From assembly GCA_021776735.1 (NCBI GenBank), contig JAJFFH010000027.1, positions 558,001-622,000 on the forward strand: a stretch of 64,000 bases of DNA. Reading direction: 5' to 3'. This DNA is from Planctomycetota bacterium. GTDB taxonomy: Bacteria > Planctomycetota > PLA2. Position numbers and translations under genes: made by a program. This document shows, in pieces, positions 54,073 through 64,000 of this stretch (positions within the stretch are counted from its first letter, which is position 1; each line of letters starts with the position of its first letter). The notes beneath the pieces are model-generated. The model did no database searches, was not told the DNA's origin, and saw only the letters and a program-made list of their open reading frames with translations.

Positions 54073-55524
54073 ATGGGCAAGCGCCTGCTTCTGGTCGCAA
54101 TTCTACTGACACCGTTCGCGTGTAAGGCAACCGACAAGGGTACCTCGTCGCGCGTGAACGGAACCTCGACCGCCGAGGCCGGGACCGTATCGACGGATCC
54201 GGTCGAAGAGGCGCTTGGTCGACTCGGCATCGACGGTGGCATCCGCCGCTTCGGGCTCAACTCGCCCCGGATCGCCCGCACCCATCTGCTCAAGGATGCG
54301 TTGCTGCTCGAAACGGTGGGCGACAAACCCTTGCTGATGGCCTTGGAGCGGGGCAGCCTCAACGCAGCCTGGTCGACGAAGCTGGCCGAACCGACGAAGT
54401 TCGCCGCCGCGGAGAACGGCAACCTGATCGTCTTGGTCTCGGACCACTACGCTCATGTGCTCGAGCAGAGCACGGGGCAACCGGCGCCGCGATTCATGCG
54501 GGGGCCGCTGTCCGGGCTACGCCATCCCTTCCTGCGTCTTCCGTTTACGCCGACAGCGGGCGCGGCGGTCGGCATCGACACTTTCTACGTTCCGTCGCTG
54601 GGCAACCCGCACAGCAACAAGAACTTCGAGTCGTTCAGCGCGATCACCGGCCAACTCGGCTGGGGCTATCGGACGAGCGGCCACATACTGACCAGTCCCA
54701 AGGTCGCGGGCGGCCGGGCCGACCCCAAGCTCTACTTCGTGACCTCGAGCGGCCTCGTGACGTGCCTGGACGCGACCAACTACGGTCGCGCGCCGCGCGG
54801 AACACGCTGGCAGGAGCTGGCGGAGACCGGCGTCAGCCAGCCCTTGGCCGTTACCGAAGACACCAAGGCCAGCGCGGGCGCCGTCTACGTCATCGACAAG
54901 GAAGGAATTGTCTACAGCTTCAACCGGATCACGGGCGAACGCAACTGGATCGACGCCACCGGCGGCCGCGCCAAGGGCGGCCCCGAGGTCTTCGGTCCCA
55001 TCCTGGTGGTTCCGTTGAAGTCCGGTCTGCTCGGGTATGACGCACGCAACGTCGTCTACGAAGTCCACGTCCTCGATGGACCCGCAGCAGGTAACGTCGA
55101 GTGGATCCGCGGCTACAAGTCCAAGAGCGTCGGCGGCCTGTCCTGGCAGATCCGGGACGAAAGCCTGGTCGCCTCTGCCGCCGAAGGCGAAACGTTCACG
55201 ATGAACGGCGCCAAGGGCCATAACAGCACACCGGTTCTCAGCGGCTCGGTCATCGAGGCCAACGGCGTGCGCTACCGGATCAAGGACCGTGGCACAGCCC
55301 CCTTGTGGAAGAACAGCGATGTCGATCGGGTCGTCGCGCGGGTTGGAGACAAGCTCGTGGCCGCCAAGGGGACCGCGCTCGTGGTTCTTAACGCGTGGAC
55401 CGGCGAGGCGATGGGCGAGCCCGTCGAGATTCCCGGCGCGCGCCTCGTGCCGACCAACCACTCGACCGCCAACCTGTATGTAATCGCCGGCGACGCCACG
55501 CTTTACGCACTCCTGCCGCGCTAG
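54073..55524 (+). CDS. Beta-propeller (PQQ-like) lipoprotein
   Basis: 483 aa. Signal LLLVAILLTPFAC with a probable lipobox Cys. Then repeated blade-like sequence (LLMALERGSLNAAWSTKLAE, AVYVIDKEGIVYSFNRITGERNW, LVVLNAWTGEAMG) of PQQ-repeat type. Such proteins can be scaffold subunits (BamB-like) or enzymes; no assignment is possible here. GGAGG lies 8 nt before the ATG. Confidence 0.8.
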   Translation: MGKRLLLVAILLTPFACKATDKGTSSRVNGTSTAEAGTVSTDPVEEALGRLGIDGGIRRFGLNSPRIARTHLLKDALLLETVGDKPLLMALERGSLNAAWSTKLAEPTKFAAAENGNLIVLVSDHYAHVLEQSTGQPAPRFMRGPLSGLRHPFLRLPFTPTAGAAVGIDTFYVPSLGNPHSNKNFESFSAITGQLGWGYRTSGHILTSPKVAGGRADPKLYFVTSSGLVTCLDATNYGRAPRGTRWQELAETGVSQPLAVTEDTKASAGAVYVIDKEGIVYSFNRITGERNWIDATGGRAKGGPEVFGPILVVPLKSGLLGYDARNVVYEVHVLDGPAAGNVEWIRGYKSKSVGGLSWQIRDESLVASAAEGETFTMNGAKGHNSTPVLSGSVIEANGVRYRIKDRGTAPLWKNSDVDRVVARVGDKLVAAKGTALVVLNAWTGEAMGEPVEIPGARLVPTNHSTANLYVIAGDATLYALLPR

Positions 55525-55581
55525 GGACGAGAAACCGAAACCCGATCGGTACGATCCGGGTTAGACTCAATCGGTCGATCC

Positions 55582-55829
55582 ATGATTGCCTTCGGACAAA
55601 TAGGCTTCTGGCAGCTCCTCATCGTGCTGGCGGTCCTGCTGCTGCTGTTTGGCAGCAGCAGGCTGCCGAAGATGGCGCGCAGTCTGGGGCAGTCGCTGAC
55701 CGAGTTCAAGCGCGGCCTCAAGGAAACGCCGCCGAGCGACGAGCCGCCCAAGAACGTCGAGGATACGTCCACGACCGCGGACGGCGACGCGGCGAGCGCG
55801 AAGACCAAGTCAGACGCTACGTCTGATTC

Positions 55830-55833
<4 letters not shown>
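55582..55833 (+). CDS. tatA: Twin-arginine translocase subunit TatA
   Basis: 83 aa. One helix (FGQIGFWQLLIVLAVLLLLFG), the SSRLPKMARSLGQSLTEFKRGL amphipathic helix, and an acidic/Thr tail. tatC is not nearby. Its TAG stop shares the four bases CTAG with the stop of convergent tilS. Confidence 0.93.
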
Positions 55834-57791
<1,958 letters not shown>

Positions 57792-57792
<1 letters not shown>

Positions 57793-59024
57793 TGTCCTTC
57801 AATAGGCGCAGGTCGCCCGACGATTCCATGGGACTTGAGGGGCTCGTGACGCTCGACCGGCTCGATGTCGCGGGCAAGCGCGTGTTCGTGCGCGTCGACT
57901 TCAACGTTCCGCGTGAGGACGGCGAGATCACGGACGACGCCCGGATTCAGGCCGCGCTACCGACGATCGAGCTTCTCAAGCAGCGCGGCGCGCAGGTCAT
58001 TCTGGCCAGCCATCTCGGGCGTCCGAAGGGGCTGCGTCGTGCGGAATTCTCCCTCAAGCCGGTTGCGCAGCGGCTGCGCGAGCTCTTGCAGGCTCCGGTC
58101 ATCCTCGCGCCTGGCGCGATCGGGCCGGAAGCCGAGTACGCCGTTGCCCAGCAAAAGCCAGGCGATGTGATCCTGCTCGAGAACTTGCGCTTTTATCCGG
58201 GCGAAACCGCGAACGATCCGGAGTTCGTCGCCGAGCTCAAGAAACTCTGCGATCTCTACGTGAACGACGCGTTCGGAACGTGCCACCGGGCACACGCCTC
58301 GACCGCCGGGCTTCCGCGTGCGCTGGGCGGCGGCAGCCCGGGTCTCCTGGTACAGGCCGAAATCGAGGCGTTTCAACGGATCGTTCACGATCCCGAGCGA
58401 CCGTTCGTCGCCGTCCTCGGCGGTGCCAAGGTGGCGGACAAGATCCCGGTGCTCTCGAACCTGATCGAGAACGTGAACGCGGTCGTGATCGGCGGCGGAA
58501 TGGCCTACACCTTTCTCAAGGCGCGCGAGATTCCGATCGGAACGTCGCGGGTCGAGGAAGACCTGATCGCGACGGCACGCGACATTCTCAACCGCGCGAG
58601 ACAGGGCGGCGTCGAGATCCTGCTGCCGTCCGACCACGTCGCCGCGGACCGATTCGACCAAAAGGCCGAGGCGTATGCCGTGACAACTCCCGACATCCCC
58701 ACGGGGCTGATGGGACTCGACATCGGCACCGAGACGCGGCGGCGCTACGCGGCGCGGATCGAGACGGCGGGCACCGTCGTCTGGAACGGGCCGATGGGGG
58801 TGTTCGAGTGGGAGGCGTTTTCCGCCGGCACCAGGGCTGTCGCCGAGGCCATGGCCCGTTGCGCCGGCACGACGGTTGTCGGGGGCGGTGACAGCGCCGC
58901 CGCGGTGAAGCAATTCGGGTTGCGCGATAAGATGACCCATGTCAGTACCGGCGGAGGAGCGTCGCTGGAACTTCTCGAAGGAAAGACGCTCCCCGGGCTT
59001 GCTGCCCTGGAGGCTTCGTCGTGA
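57792..59024 (+). CDS. pgk: Phosphoglycerate kinase
   Basis: 410 aa. RVFVRVDFNVPREDGEITDDARI, ILASHLGRPKG, VLLENLRFYPGE (here VILLENLRFYPGE), LGGAKVADKIPVL, and GGGDSAAAV. The first 15 residues are not typical; a later start is possible, but the overlap with gap supports 57792. Confidence 0.97.
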
Positions 59025-59503
59025 GTTATGGCGCACAACTGCTGATCGCTGGATCGGGTCCGACGGGATACTTCGTCCTCAAGTGGATCCATGTGCTCGG
59101 CATAGTCATCTACGCGGGCGGCTTTCTGGCTCTTACCCGTCTCATGGGCCACGCCGTCCGCTTCGAGAGCGAGGAATCCCGCCGCGACGCCTTCCGCATT
59201 TTCAAGCGGATGCACAAGTTCGTGGACTGGGGCGGCCTGTTTCTGACCGTCGGCGCTGGCCTGTGGTTGCTCGTCTGGAATCCGCTATCCAAGAGTTACA
59301 TGGGACACGAGAGCGGCTACTTCCACATGAAGTTGACCTTCGTGCTGATCCTGATCGTCACGGACGTGATCTTCAGCCGCCGGTTGTTCGCCCTGACCGC
59401 CGAAGGCGAACAGCCCAAGGCCGCGTTTTTTCGCATCATCCACGGCGTATCCGCGCTGATGGTGCTCCTGACGCTGCTCGCGGTCTTCGTCGTGCGCGGG
59501 TAA
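59021..59503 (+). CDS. HemJ-like membrane protein (possible protoporphyrinogen oxidase)
   Basis: 160 aa, four hydrophobic segments. LKWIHVLGIVIYAGGFLALTRLMGHA, FKRMHKFVDWGGLFLTVGAGLWLL and FHMKLTFVLILIVTDVIFSRR follow the HemJ pattern, with His in the first helix and Lys in the third. HemJ oxidises protoporphyrinogen IX in many bacteria lacking HemG/HemY. The similarity is moderate. It overlaps pgk by 4 nt (GTGA), so it is in the glycolytic operon. Confidence 0.6.
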   Translation: MSYGAQLLIAGSGPTGYFVLKWIHVLGIVIYAGGFLALTRLMGHAVRFESEESRRDAFRIFKRMHKFVDWGGLFLTVGAGLWLLVWNPLSKSYMGHESGYFHMKLTFVLILIVTDVIFSRRLFALTAEGEQPKAAFFRIIHGVSALMVLLTLLAVFVVRG

Positions 59504-59510
59504 TCAACGG

Positions 59511-59990
59511 CTAGTTGCGCTTGTCGGCGAGCCGCGGCGTGCCCGCCACGCCGAACCACGCCGTCAGTCGGGCGAGAGTCCCGCGCGGCGCATACCACAC
59601 CTGCATGCGACCGTGCAGCGTGGGCGGGTCCGTCGGTATGGCGACGATGATGCCGCCCGCGTCGAGAAAGCCGGTGGTCGGGGGACGCCGGCCACCCTCC
59701 GGCAGCAGCACAATCTCCCAGCCCCGGGTTTCAAGGGTCTTGAAATCGCGGAGCAGCGCGTGGTACTCGCCTTCAAGCCGTTTGCGTTCCGCGCCCTCGA
59801 CGACCCCGATTCGGCGCCGCAGGATCGCGTCCTTGACCCGGCGCTCCTGCTGGAACCGGGCGCATTCCTGCTCCAGGACGTACGTGGACGGTGCCCGACC
59901 AAAAAACCACAGGACCGCCACCAGGATTGCCAGGCCCGCAAGGCCCAGGGCAACCCGCCGGAGTCGACGTTGGCTGGCGGAGACTTTCAC
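59511..59990 (-). CDS. Small membrane-anchored protein of unknown function
   Basis: 159 aa. N-terminal helix (ALGLAGLAILVAVLWFFGR), then a coiled-coil-like segment (ECARFQQERRVKDAILRRRI to LLRDFKTLETRG) and a short beta-rich end. GTG at 59990 is chosen from the TAGAGT -10 at leaderless spacing; a longer frame runs into rpe. Divergent from rpe. Confidence 0.7.
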   Translation of the reverse strand: MKVSASQRRLRRVALGLAGLAILVAVLWFFGRAPSTYVLEQECARFQQERRVKDAILRRRIGVVEGAERKRLEGEYHALLRDFKTLETRGWEIVLLPEGGRRPPTTGFLDAGGIIVAIPTDPPTLHGRMQVWYAPRGTLARLTAWFGVAGTPRLADKRN

Positions 59991-59997
59991 GCTCGGT

Positions 59998-60007
59998 ACT
60001 CTACAAT
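59998..60007. promoter_or_regulatory. Overlapping divergent -10 boxes (rpe and minus-strand gene)
   Basis: Minus strand TAGAGT (59998-60003), 7 nt from the GTG at 59990. Plus strand TACAAT (60002-60007), 8 nt from the GTG at 60016. They share two bases, so the promoters exclude each other. The start codons are only 25 bp apart. Confidence 0.55.
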
Positions 60008-60015
60008 CGAGCACC

Positions 60016-60654
60016 GTGGATGTTCTGATTGCTCCGTCGGTCCTGAGCGCCGATTTCGCCTGTCTTACCGATGAGCTGGCTGATGCGGCCGAGGGCGGCG
60101 CCGACTGGTTCCACCTCGACGTGATGGACGGGCATTTCGTGCCCAACATCACGTTCGGCCCGTTCGTCGTCAAGGCGATCCGCGCCGCCACCGAGCTGTT
60201 CCTCGATTGCCATCTGATGATTCAGGATCCGCTCACCTACGCACCGCAGTTCGCGAAAGCCGGAGCGGACCTGGTCACGTTTCACGCGGAAGTCGATCAG
60301 GATCCGGAGCAGATCATCGACGCGATCGAGGCCCAGGGAAAAAAAGCTGGCATGGTCGTCAACCCCGGTACGGACGCGCAGGTGCTGCAACACTGGTTGC
60401 CGCGCTTGTCGCTGGTCGTCGTGATGTCGGTCAAGCCCGGGTTCGCCGGCCAGTCGTTCATGCCCGACGTGCTCGAGAAAATCGCCGTCCTGCGCTCGTT
60501 GGGCTACGAGGGCAACATCGAGATGGACGGCGGCGTGTCGCCGGACACGGCGCGCGCGTGCAAGGACGCGGGTGCGACGGTGCTGGTCGCGGGCAGCGCG
60601 GTGTTCGGCGAGGCGGACCGCGCCGCGGCAATCCGCGCGATCCGGGAGGCGTAG
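60016..60654 (+). CDS. rpe: Ribulose-phosphate 3-epimerase
   Basis: 212 aa, pentose phosphate pathway. IAPSVLSADFACL, HLDVMDGHFVPNITFGP, VNPGT, VMSVKPGFAGQSFM and EMDGGVSPDTA. GTG start. Followed after 2 bp by accD. Confidence 0.97.
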   Translation: MDVLIAPSVLSADFACLTDELADAAEGGADWFHLDVMDGHFVPNITFGPFVVKAIRAATELFLDCHLMIQDPLTYAPQFAKAGADLVTFHAEVDQDPEQIIDAIEAQGKKAGMVVNPGTDAQVLQHWLPRLSLVVVMSVKPGFAGQSFMPDVLEKIAVLRSLGYEGNIEMDGGVSPDTARACKDAGATVLVAGSAVFGEADRAAAIRAIREA

Positions 60655-60656
60655 GC

Positions 60657-61484
60657 ATGGGCTGGGCATTTCGGCGAAAAAAAAACATCCCCGGCGGCCT
60701 TTGGGACAAGTGCCCGAAGTGCGCCGCGATGCTTCAAAAACGCCAGCTCGAGGAAAGTGGTGGCGTCTGCCCGCAGTGCGGACACCACGGGCGCATCGGC
60801 GCCGCGCGACGGATCGGCGTCATGCTCGACGCCGGTAGCTTCGTCGAGATCGCGACCGACCTGAAGACCAGCGACCCGCTCGAGTTCGCCGGGTACAGCG
60901 GCACGATCGAGCGCTCCAAGAAACGCTCCAACGTCGATGAGGCCGCGATCGTCGGCCACGGCAGGATCGAGGAGATGCCGGTCGCGTTCGGCACCCTGGA
61001 CTTCCACTTCGTCGGCGGTTCCATGGGCATCGTCGTAGGCGATCGCATCCGCGCCGCCGCCGAACACGCGTTCGAGAACGAAACCCCCCTGGTGCTGGTC
61101 TCGACGTCGGGCGGCGCCCGCATGCACGAGGGCGCCTTGTCCCTGATGCAGATGGCCAAGACCAGCGCCGCCATCGCACGCCTCGGCGAAACCGGGCTGC
61201 CCTACATCTCGATCCTCGCGGACCCGTGCACCGGCGGCGTCATCGCCTCGTTCGCCGCCCTGGGAGACGTGATCCTCGCCGAGCCGGGCGCCCTGATCGG
61301 CTTCGCCGGCCCCCGTGTCATCCGCACCACGATCGGCACCCAACTGCCCGAGGGATTCCAGACGTCGGAGTTCCTGCTGGAGCACGGCTTCATCGACCGC
61401 ATCGTGCCGCGCCCAACACTGAAAGCCGAAGTCGCCGCCATCCTGCGCAACCTGATGGCCGGTCGCGAAAGAGCAGCAGGGTAG
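60657..61484 (+). CDS. accD: Acetyl-CoA carboxylase carboxyltransferase subunit beta
   Basis: 275 aa. Zinc ribbon CPKC..CPQC, then the carboxyltransferase core STSGGARMHEGALSLMQMAK, ADPCTGGVIASFA and GFAGPRVIRTTIG. AccA is not nearby. The upstream frame inside rpe is not used. Confidence 0.97.
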   Translation: MGWAFRRKKNIPGGLWDKCPKCAAMLQKRQLEESGGVCPQCGHHGRIGAARRIGVMLDAGSFVEIATDLKTSDPLEFAGYSGTIERSKKRSNVDEAAIVGHGRIEEMPVAFGTLDFHFVGGSMGIVVGDRIRAAAEHAFENETPLVLVSTSGGARMHEGALSLMQMAKTSAAIARLGETGLPYISILADPCTGGVIASFAALGDVILAEPGALIGFAGPRVIRTTIGTQLPEGFQTSEFLLEHGFIDRIVPRPTLKAEVAAILRNLMAGRERAAG

Positions 61485-61521
61485 CGACCGCGAGTCAAAC
61501 CAGGGGGCCCGGGGGCAAGGA

Positions 61522-61533
61522 ATCGCCGTCCGT
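61522..61533 (+). repeat. Dispersed 12-bp word, copy 9
   Basis: Exact copy, 37 bp after the accD stop and 17 bp before a palindrome. Confidence 0.8.
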
Positions 61534-61550
61534 ACGCTGCTTCCTTCTAA

Positions 61551-61573
61551 CAAAATCCGCGCAACGGGTTTTG
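61551..61573. repeat. REP-like palindrome, degenerate
   Basis: CAAAATCCG, 5-nt loop, CGGGTTTTG; one G-T pair. Weaker relative of the perfect copies. Confidence 0.5.
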
Positions 61574-61617
61574 CCACCACCCGACGCATCGAGCACGCCC
61601 CGGATCAAGTCCGGACC

Positions 61618-61645
61618 TTGTCTTGCCGACAGTCTGTCGTATAAC
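61618..61645 (+). promoter_or_regulatory. Promoter of tRNA-Asn
   Basis: TTGTCT (61618-61623), 16 bp, TATAAC (61640-61645), about 32 nt before the tRNA. Confidence 0.5.
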
Positions 61646-61677
61646 GGCGAACGGGCGCGCCTGTCGTGCCACAAGAT

Positions 61678-61753
61678 TCCTCGGTAGCTCAATTGGTAGA
61701 GCGTCCGGCTGTTAACCGGCAGGTTGTTGGTTCAAGTCCAACCCGAGGAGCCA
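61678..61753 (+). tRNA. tRNA-Asn (anticodon GUU)
   Basis: Cloverleaf: acceptor TCCTCGG with CCGAGGA, D-arm GCTC..GAGC, anticodon stem CCGG(C) with loop CTGTTAA, T-arm GTTGG..CCAAC with TTCAAGT. The CCA end is encoded. Confidence 0.97.
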
Positions 61754-61873
61754 CCCCTTTTGGCATCCGGTCGAACGCGTAACTACGCGTTCCCTTCCCG
61801 TGACCTCCTCTGACGCGGCCATCGGGATTGCTTGGCGGCACAGCATTCGCGATCTGCGCGCCGGAGGTCCGCG

Positions 61874-62848
61874 ATGAAGATTCCGTTTGGACTCTGCTTG
61901 TTGTTCGCGTGCGCTCTGGGCTCTGAAGCGTCGGCCCATGGAGGCGGCTCTTGGGAAGGGCGGCGGGGGCGTAACCCCGGGATTCCTATTTCACCGGGCA
62001 TCGAATGCGACTGCGCGCGCACCGATTGTGCGTTTTGCTCGGACGGCCGGCTCGTGGGCGTCAAGCGACTCGTGTGCAGCGAGGTCGCACAGCGGGCTAC
62101 CCGGCGCTGGAACGACTTCGCGGCGTTGCGCGTGACGGCGACGTTTCGCGCGCACACGCAGTGGCTCCGCGAAGCCCACATCCGGGTGGCGCCCTCGGCC
62201 CTGTTCGCCGTAACCGGGGGCTCGATCCGCCATGGAAACTCGTTTCTCAAGGCGTCCCTGCGGGCTTCGCAGGACGCGCGTCGACGCTATCTGTGGTCGC
62301 GGCACTGGTCACGACGACGAGGCTTGGATCCCCTTCTCGTGACCTGGCGCGCTCCGGGTCGCTGTCATCTGCGCGCGTACCCCGTTCGCGCGAAGCCGGA
62401 CACGGTCGTCACAATCGAGGGCTTCGGCCTCGCGGCGCCGAAAAAACGCGGGGCGCCGCGCCTGTATCGAACCGGCGATCGCGTGCTTATTGTCCGTGAT
62501 GCGCAGGCGCTCGCGGCGCCCCTCAAGACGGGCGAGTGGGCGGACACCGCGGGCCAACGCGTGCTCTCATTCCACGATGTAGCGACCGCCCGGCAACGCG
62601 TCGGCGATCGGGTGGACCGAGCGATCAAGGTCCCGTTCGTAAACGCCATCGAGACCGCCCTGACGGGCCACGGCACGGACGCCGTCGAGAACGAAACGGC
62701 CCTCGTGGCGCTGGAACCGGGCGCGAAGCTGCCCCCCCGCGTGGGGCCACCGCCGCCGGAGCCTGCGCATATCGGTAACACGAAGTTGGAGCCACCGCCC
62801 CCGCCGGTTGTCGTTCGCGCGGGACCGTCTGCGGCCCGGAATGGGTAG
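61874..62848 (+). CDS. Exported protein of unknown function
   Basis: 324 aa. Signal peptide (FGLCLLFACALGSEASA), a cysteine cluster (CDCARTDCAFC), a middle with beta-like sequence, and a proline-rich end. No family recognised. GGAGG lies a few bases before the ATG at 61874; an ATG 42 bases upstream is the alternative. Confidence 0.75.
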   Translation: MKIPFGLCLLFACALGSEASAHGGGSWEGRRGRNPGIPISPGIECDCARTDCAFCSDGRLVGVKRLVCSEVAQRATRRWNDFAALRVTATFRAHTQWLREAHIRVAPSALFAVTGGSIRHGNSFLKASLRASQDARRRYLWSRHWSRRRGLDPLLVTWRAPGRCHLRAYPVRAKPDTVVTIEGFGLAAPKKRGAPRLYRTGDRVLIVRDAQALAAPLKTGEWADTAGQRVLSFHDVATARQRVGDRVDRAIKVPFVNAIETALTGHGTDAVENETALVALEPGAKLPPRVGPPPPEPAHIGNTKLEPPPPPVVVRAGPSAARNG

Positions 62849-62860
62849 CGGCGGCGTCCG

Positions 62861-64000
62861 CTAGCCGCCGTCGTCAAACGCAAGCCGCGTCGTGCCACCT
62901 TCAGCTACGTTGCACGTACGCTCGATCGGTTTGCCCTTCTCACGCAGCAACTGCACCGTGTAGGAGCCGACCGGGAGCTTGACCGCGCCAACCTTCGTTG
63001 CCGTCCAGATCACGCGTTCGGACGCGTCGAGGTAGCGGATCTCGTGGGCACCGGGCGCGAGAGTCACCGCGAGCCAACCGCCCTTGGCCACACGAAAGTC
63101 GAACTTCACTTCGCGCGCACCCGGCCGGACGTCAACCACGGCGTCGGTCGCCGCGGCGAGCCCGATCGGGCTCAGGACCCGCGGCCGGTAGCGTCCCGGC
63201 GGCACGGCGTCGATCTTGTAGCGTCCGTGCGTGGGCAACTGCTGGTACCCCATCTGGAACCCGTCGGCTCGGACGAGCATGAAAGCGACGCCCGTGACGT
63301 CGATTCCGTCCGGCGCGGTCAGCTTGCCGCGAATCCGTATGCCTTCGCGCAGCCGCACTTCCAACGCCTCGACGCGCGTGCCTTCGCGAACCTCGATTCC
63401 GCCGCGGGAGTGTGTCGTGTAGCCGGCGGCCATCACGGTCAGCCGCCAGTGGCCGGGGGAGACACCGCGTACCCGGAATCGACCGCCCGGCAGGCGTTCG
63501 ACTGTGAGACCGCGCTTTTTGTTACCAAGGTACGCGGTGAACATGACCACGGGCTCGTTCGTACGCTGATCAAGGACACGGCCCTCCAGAATGAGGGTGC
63601 CCGGCGCGGGAAACGGCGGCAGCTTCAGGACGACTTCGCGGCTCCCGGTCCGGATGTCGTTTGCGGAGTTGGTCGCGTGCTGGCCGGCGAGATCCCAATG
63701 GCTTGCCGAGATCCGATAGCTGCCGGCAACAAGGCGGCGCAGCTCGAACGCGCCGGTGCGATCCGCCGTCGCAATCGAACCGCCGGACTGTCCGACGGCA
63801 TCGACGCGGGCTCCCGCGGCCGGCGAACCGTCGGCCGAAAGAACGTGCCCGTGGATCGTCTTGGTCGCGTCCAGCTTGATGCGCACCAAGACGTCCTTGG
63901 TGCCGGGCACGAACGGCTCGCTCTGGCGTTCGCCGGAATCGAACGACGAAGCGACGGCGCGCACCTCGCCGCCATCCTTGCAAAACACCCGGACCCGTCC
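62861..64000 (-). CDS. Carboxypeptidase-regulatory-like domain protein, 5' partial
   Basis: The frame continues past the window edge, so the N-terminus is missing. Repeated beta-sandwich units of the CarboxypepD_reg type: GHVLSADGSPAAGARVDAVG, GAFELRRLVAGSYRISAS, GRFRVRGVSPGHWRLTVMAAG and KIDAVPPGRYRPRVLSP. These are common in secreted and surface proteins. Function unknown. Confidence 0.85.
   Translation of the reverse strand, partial: GRVRVFCKDGGEVRAVASSFDSGERQSEPFVPGTKDVLVRIKLDATKTIHGHVLSADGSPAAGARVDAVGQSGGSIATADRTGAFELRRLVAGSYRISASHWDLAGQHATNSANDIRTGSREVVLKLPPFPAPGTLILEGRVLDQRTNEPVVMFTAYLGNKKRGLTVERLPGGRFRVRGVSPGHWRLTVMAAGYTTHSRGGIEVREGTRVEALEVRLREGIRIRGKLTAPDGIDVTGVAFMLVRADGFQMGYQQLPTHGRYKIDAVPPGRYRPRVLSPIGLAAATDAVVDVRPGAREVKFDFRVAKGGWLAVTLAPGAHEIRYLDASERVIWTATKVGAVKLPVGSYTVQLLREKGKPIERTCNVAEGGTTRLAFDDGG

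Larger units (their letters stand above)
61485..61677. other. Intergenic region with word, palindrome and tRNA promoter
   Basis: Word copy at 61522, palindrome at 61551, CGACAG-T-CTGTCG inverted repeat (61627-61639) and the tRNA promoter. No gene. Confidence 0.6.

Overview
The window is GC-rich (roughly two thirds G+C by eye) and gene-dense, with housekeeping genes on both strands. I see no rRNA, CRISPR array, integrase, transposase or phage gene. Several traits point to a Gram-negative bacterium, most likely Planctomycetota or a close relative: menaquinone synthesis by the futalosine route (MqnA), a compact type II secretion cluster with its own secretin, Hanks-type kinases (one with an FHA domain, one a degenerate kinase), a sigma-54 activator, a YmfF/YmfH-like M16 peptidase pair, HemJ-like and CcsA-like proteins, and SpoIID beside RuvB. 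The taxonomic call is inference; no marker gene was compared with a database.

Layout. 1-5 kb: sigma-54 activator (cut by the window edge), a permease-EIIA-TrkA_C fusion and an esterase. 5-10 kb (minus): an exported protein, tgt, spoIID-like and ruvB. 10-13.2 kb (plus): menG, a CPBP protease, ubiX and ubiA, which together look like late menaquinone synthesis. 13.2-17 kb: a 42-aa membrane microprotein, holA, a small unknown gene and mutL. 17-25 kb: an exported protein, the M16 pair, miaA and nadD (divergent), a small lipoprotein, mqnA and serS. 24.8-34 kb (minus): a FemAB-like transferase and the T2SS genes gspD-E-F-G-H-I-J. 34-45 kb: a zinc-ribbon membrane protein, rpsU, a giant spermidine-synthase-like membrane protein, an ARPP-1-like protein, folB, a pseudokinase coupled to rpiB, a TsaC/Sua5-phosphatase fusion, ccsA-like and hemA. 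45-54 kb: dnaK, an ECF-like sigma factor, and a minus-strand operon yggS-FHA kinase-yggU-PNP-purN-small protein. 54-64 kb: a beta-propeller lipoprotein, tatA, tilS, gap-pgk-hemJ-like, rpe-accD, tRNA-Asn and two exported proteins.

Signals not explained by single genes. (1) A 12-bp word, ATCGCCGTCCGT, occurs nine times exactly where chance predicts about 0.02. It lies mostly between genes or in dispensable protein ends and once forms an inverted pair. It behaves like a DNA-uptake-type or other genome-wide signal. (2) At about sixteen genes a -10-like hexamer (TAnnnT) ends 6-8 nt before the start codon, which is the spacing expected for leaderless mRNAs; two divergent gene pairs have such hexamers packed into 25 bp. 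Another set of genes has normal Shine-Dalgarno leaders. (3) Three unrelated genes have their 3' end, stop codon included, duplicated in tandem just after the real stop. (4) A family of short perfect palindromes (CGAAAAYCCGC, 3-nt loop, complement) sits between genes and sometimes lies near the 12-bp word.
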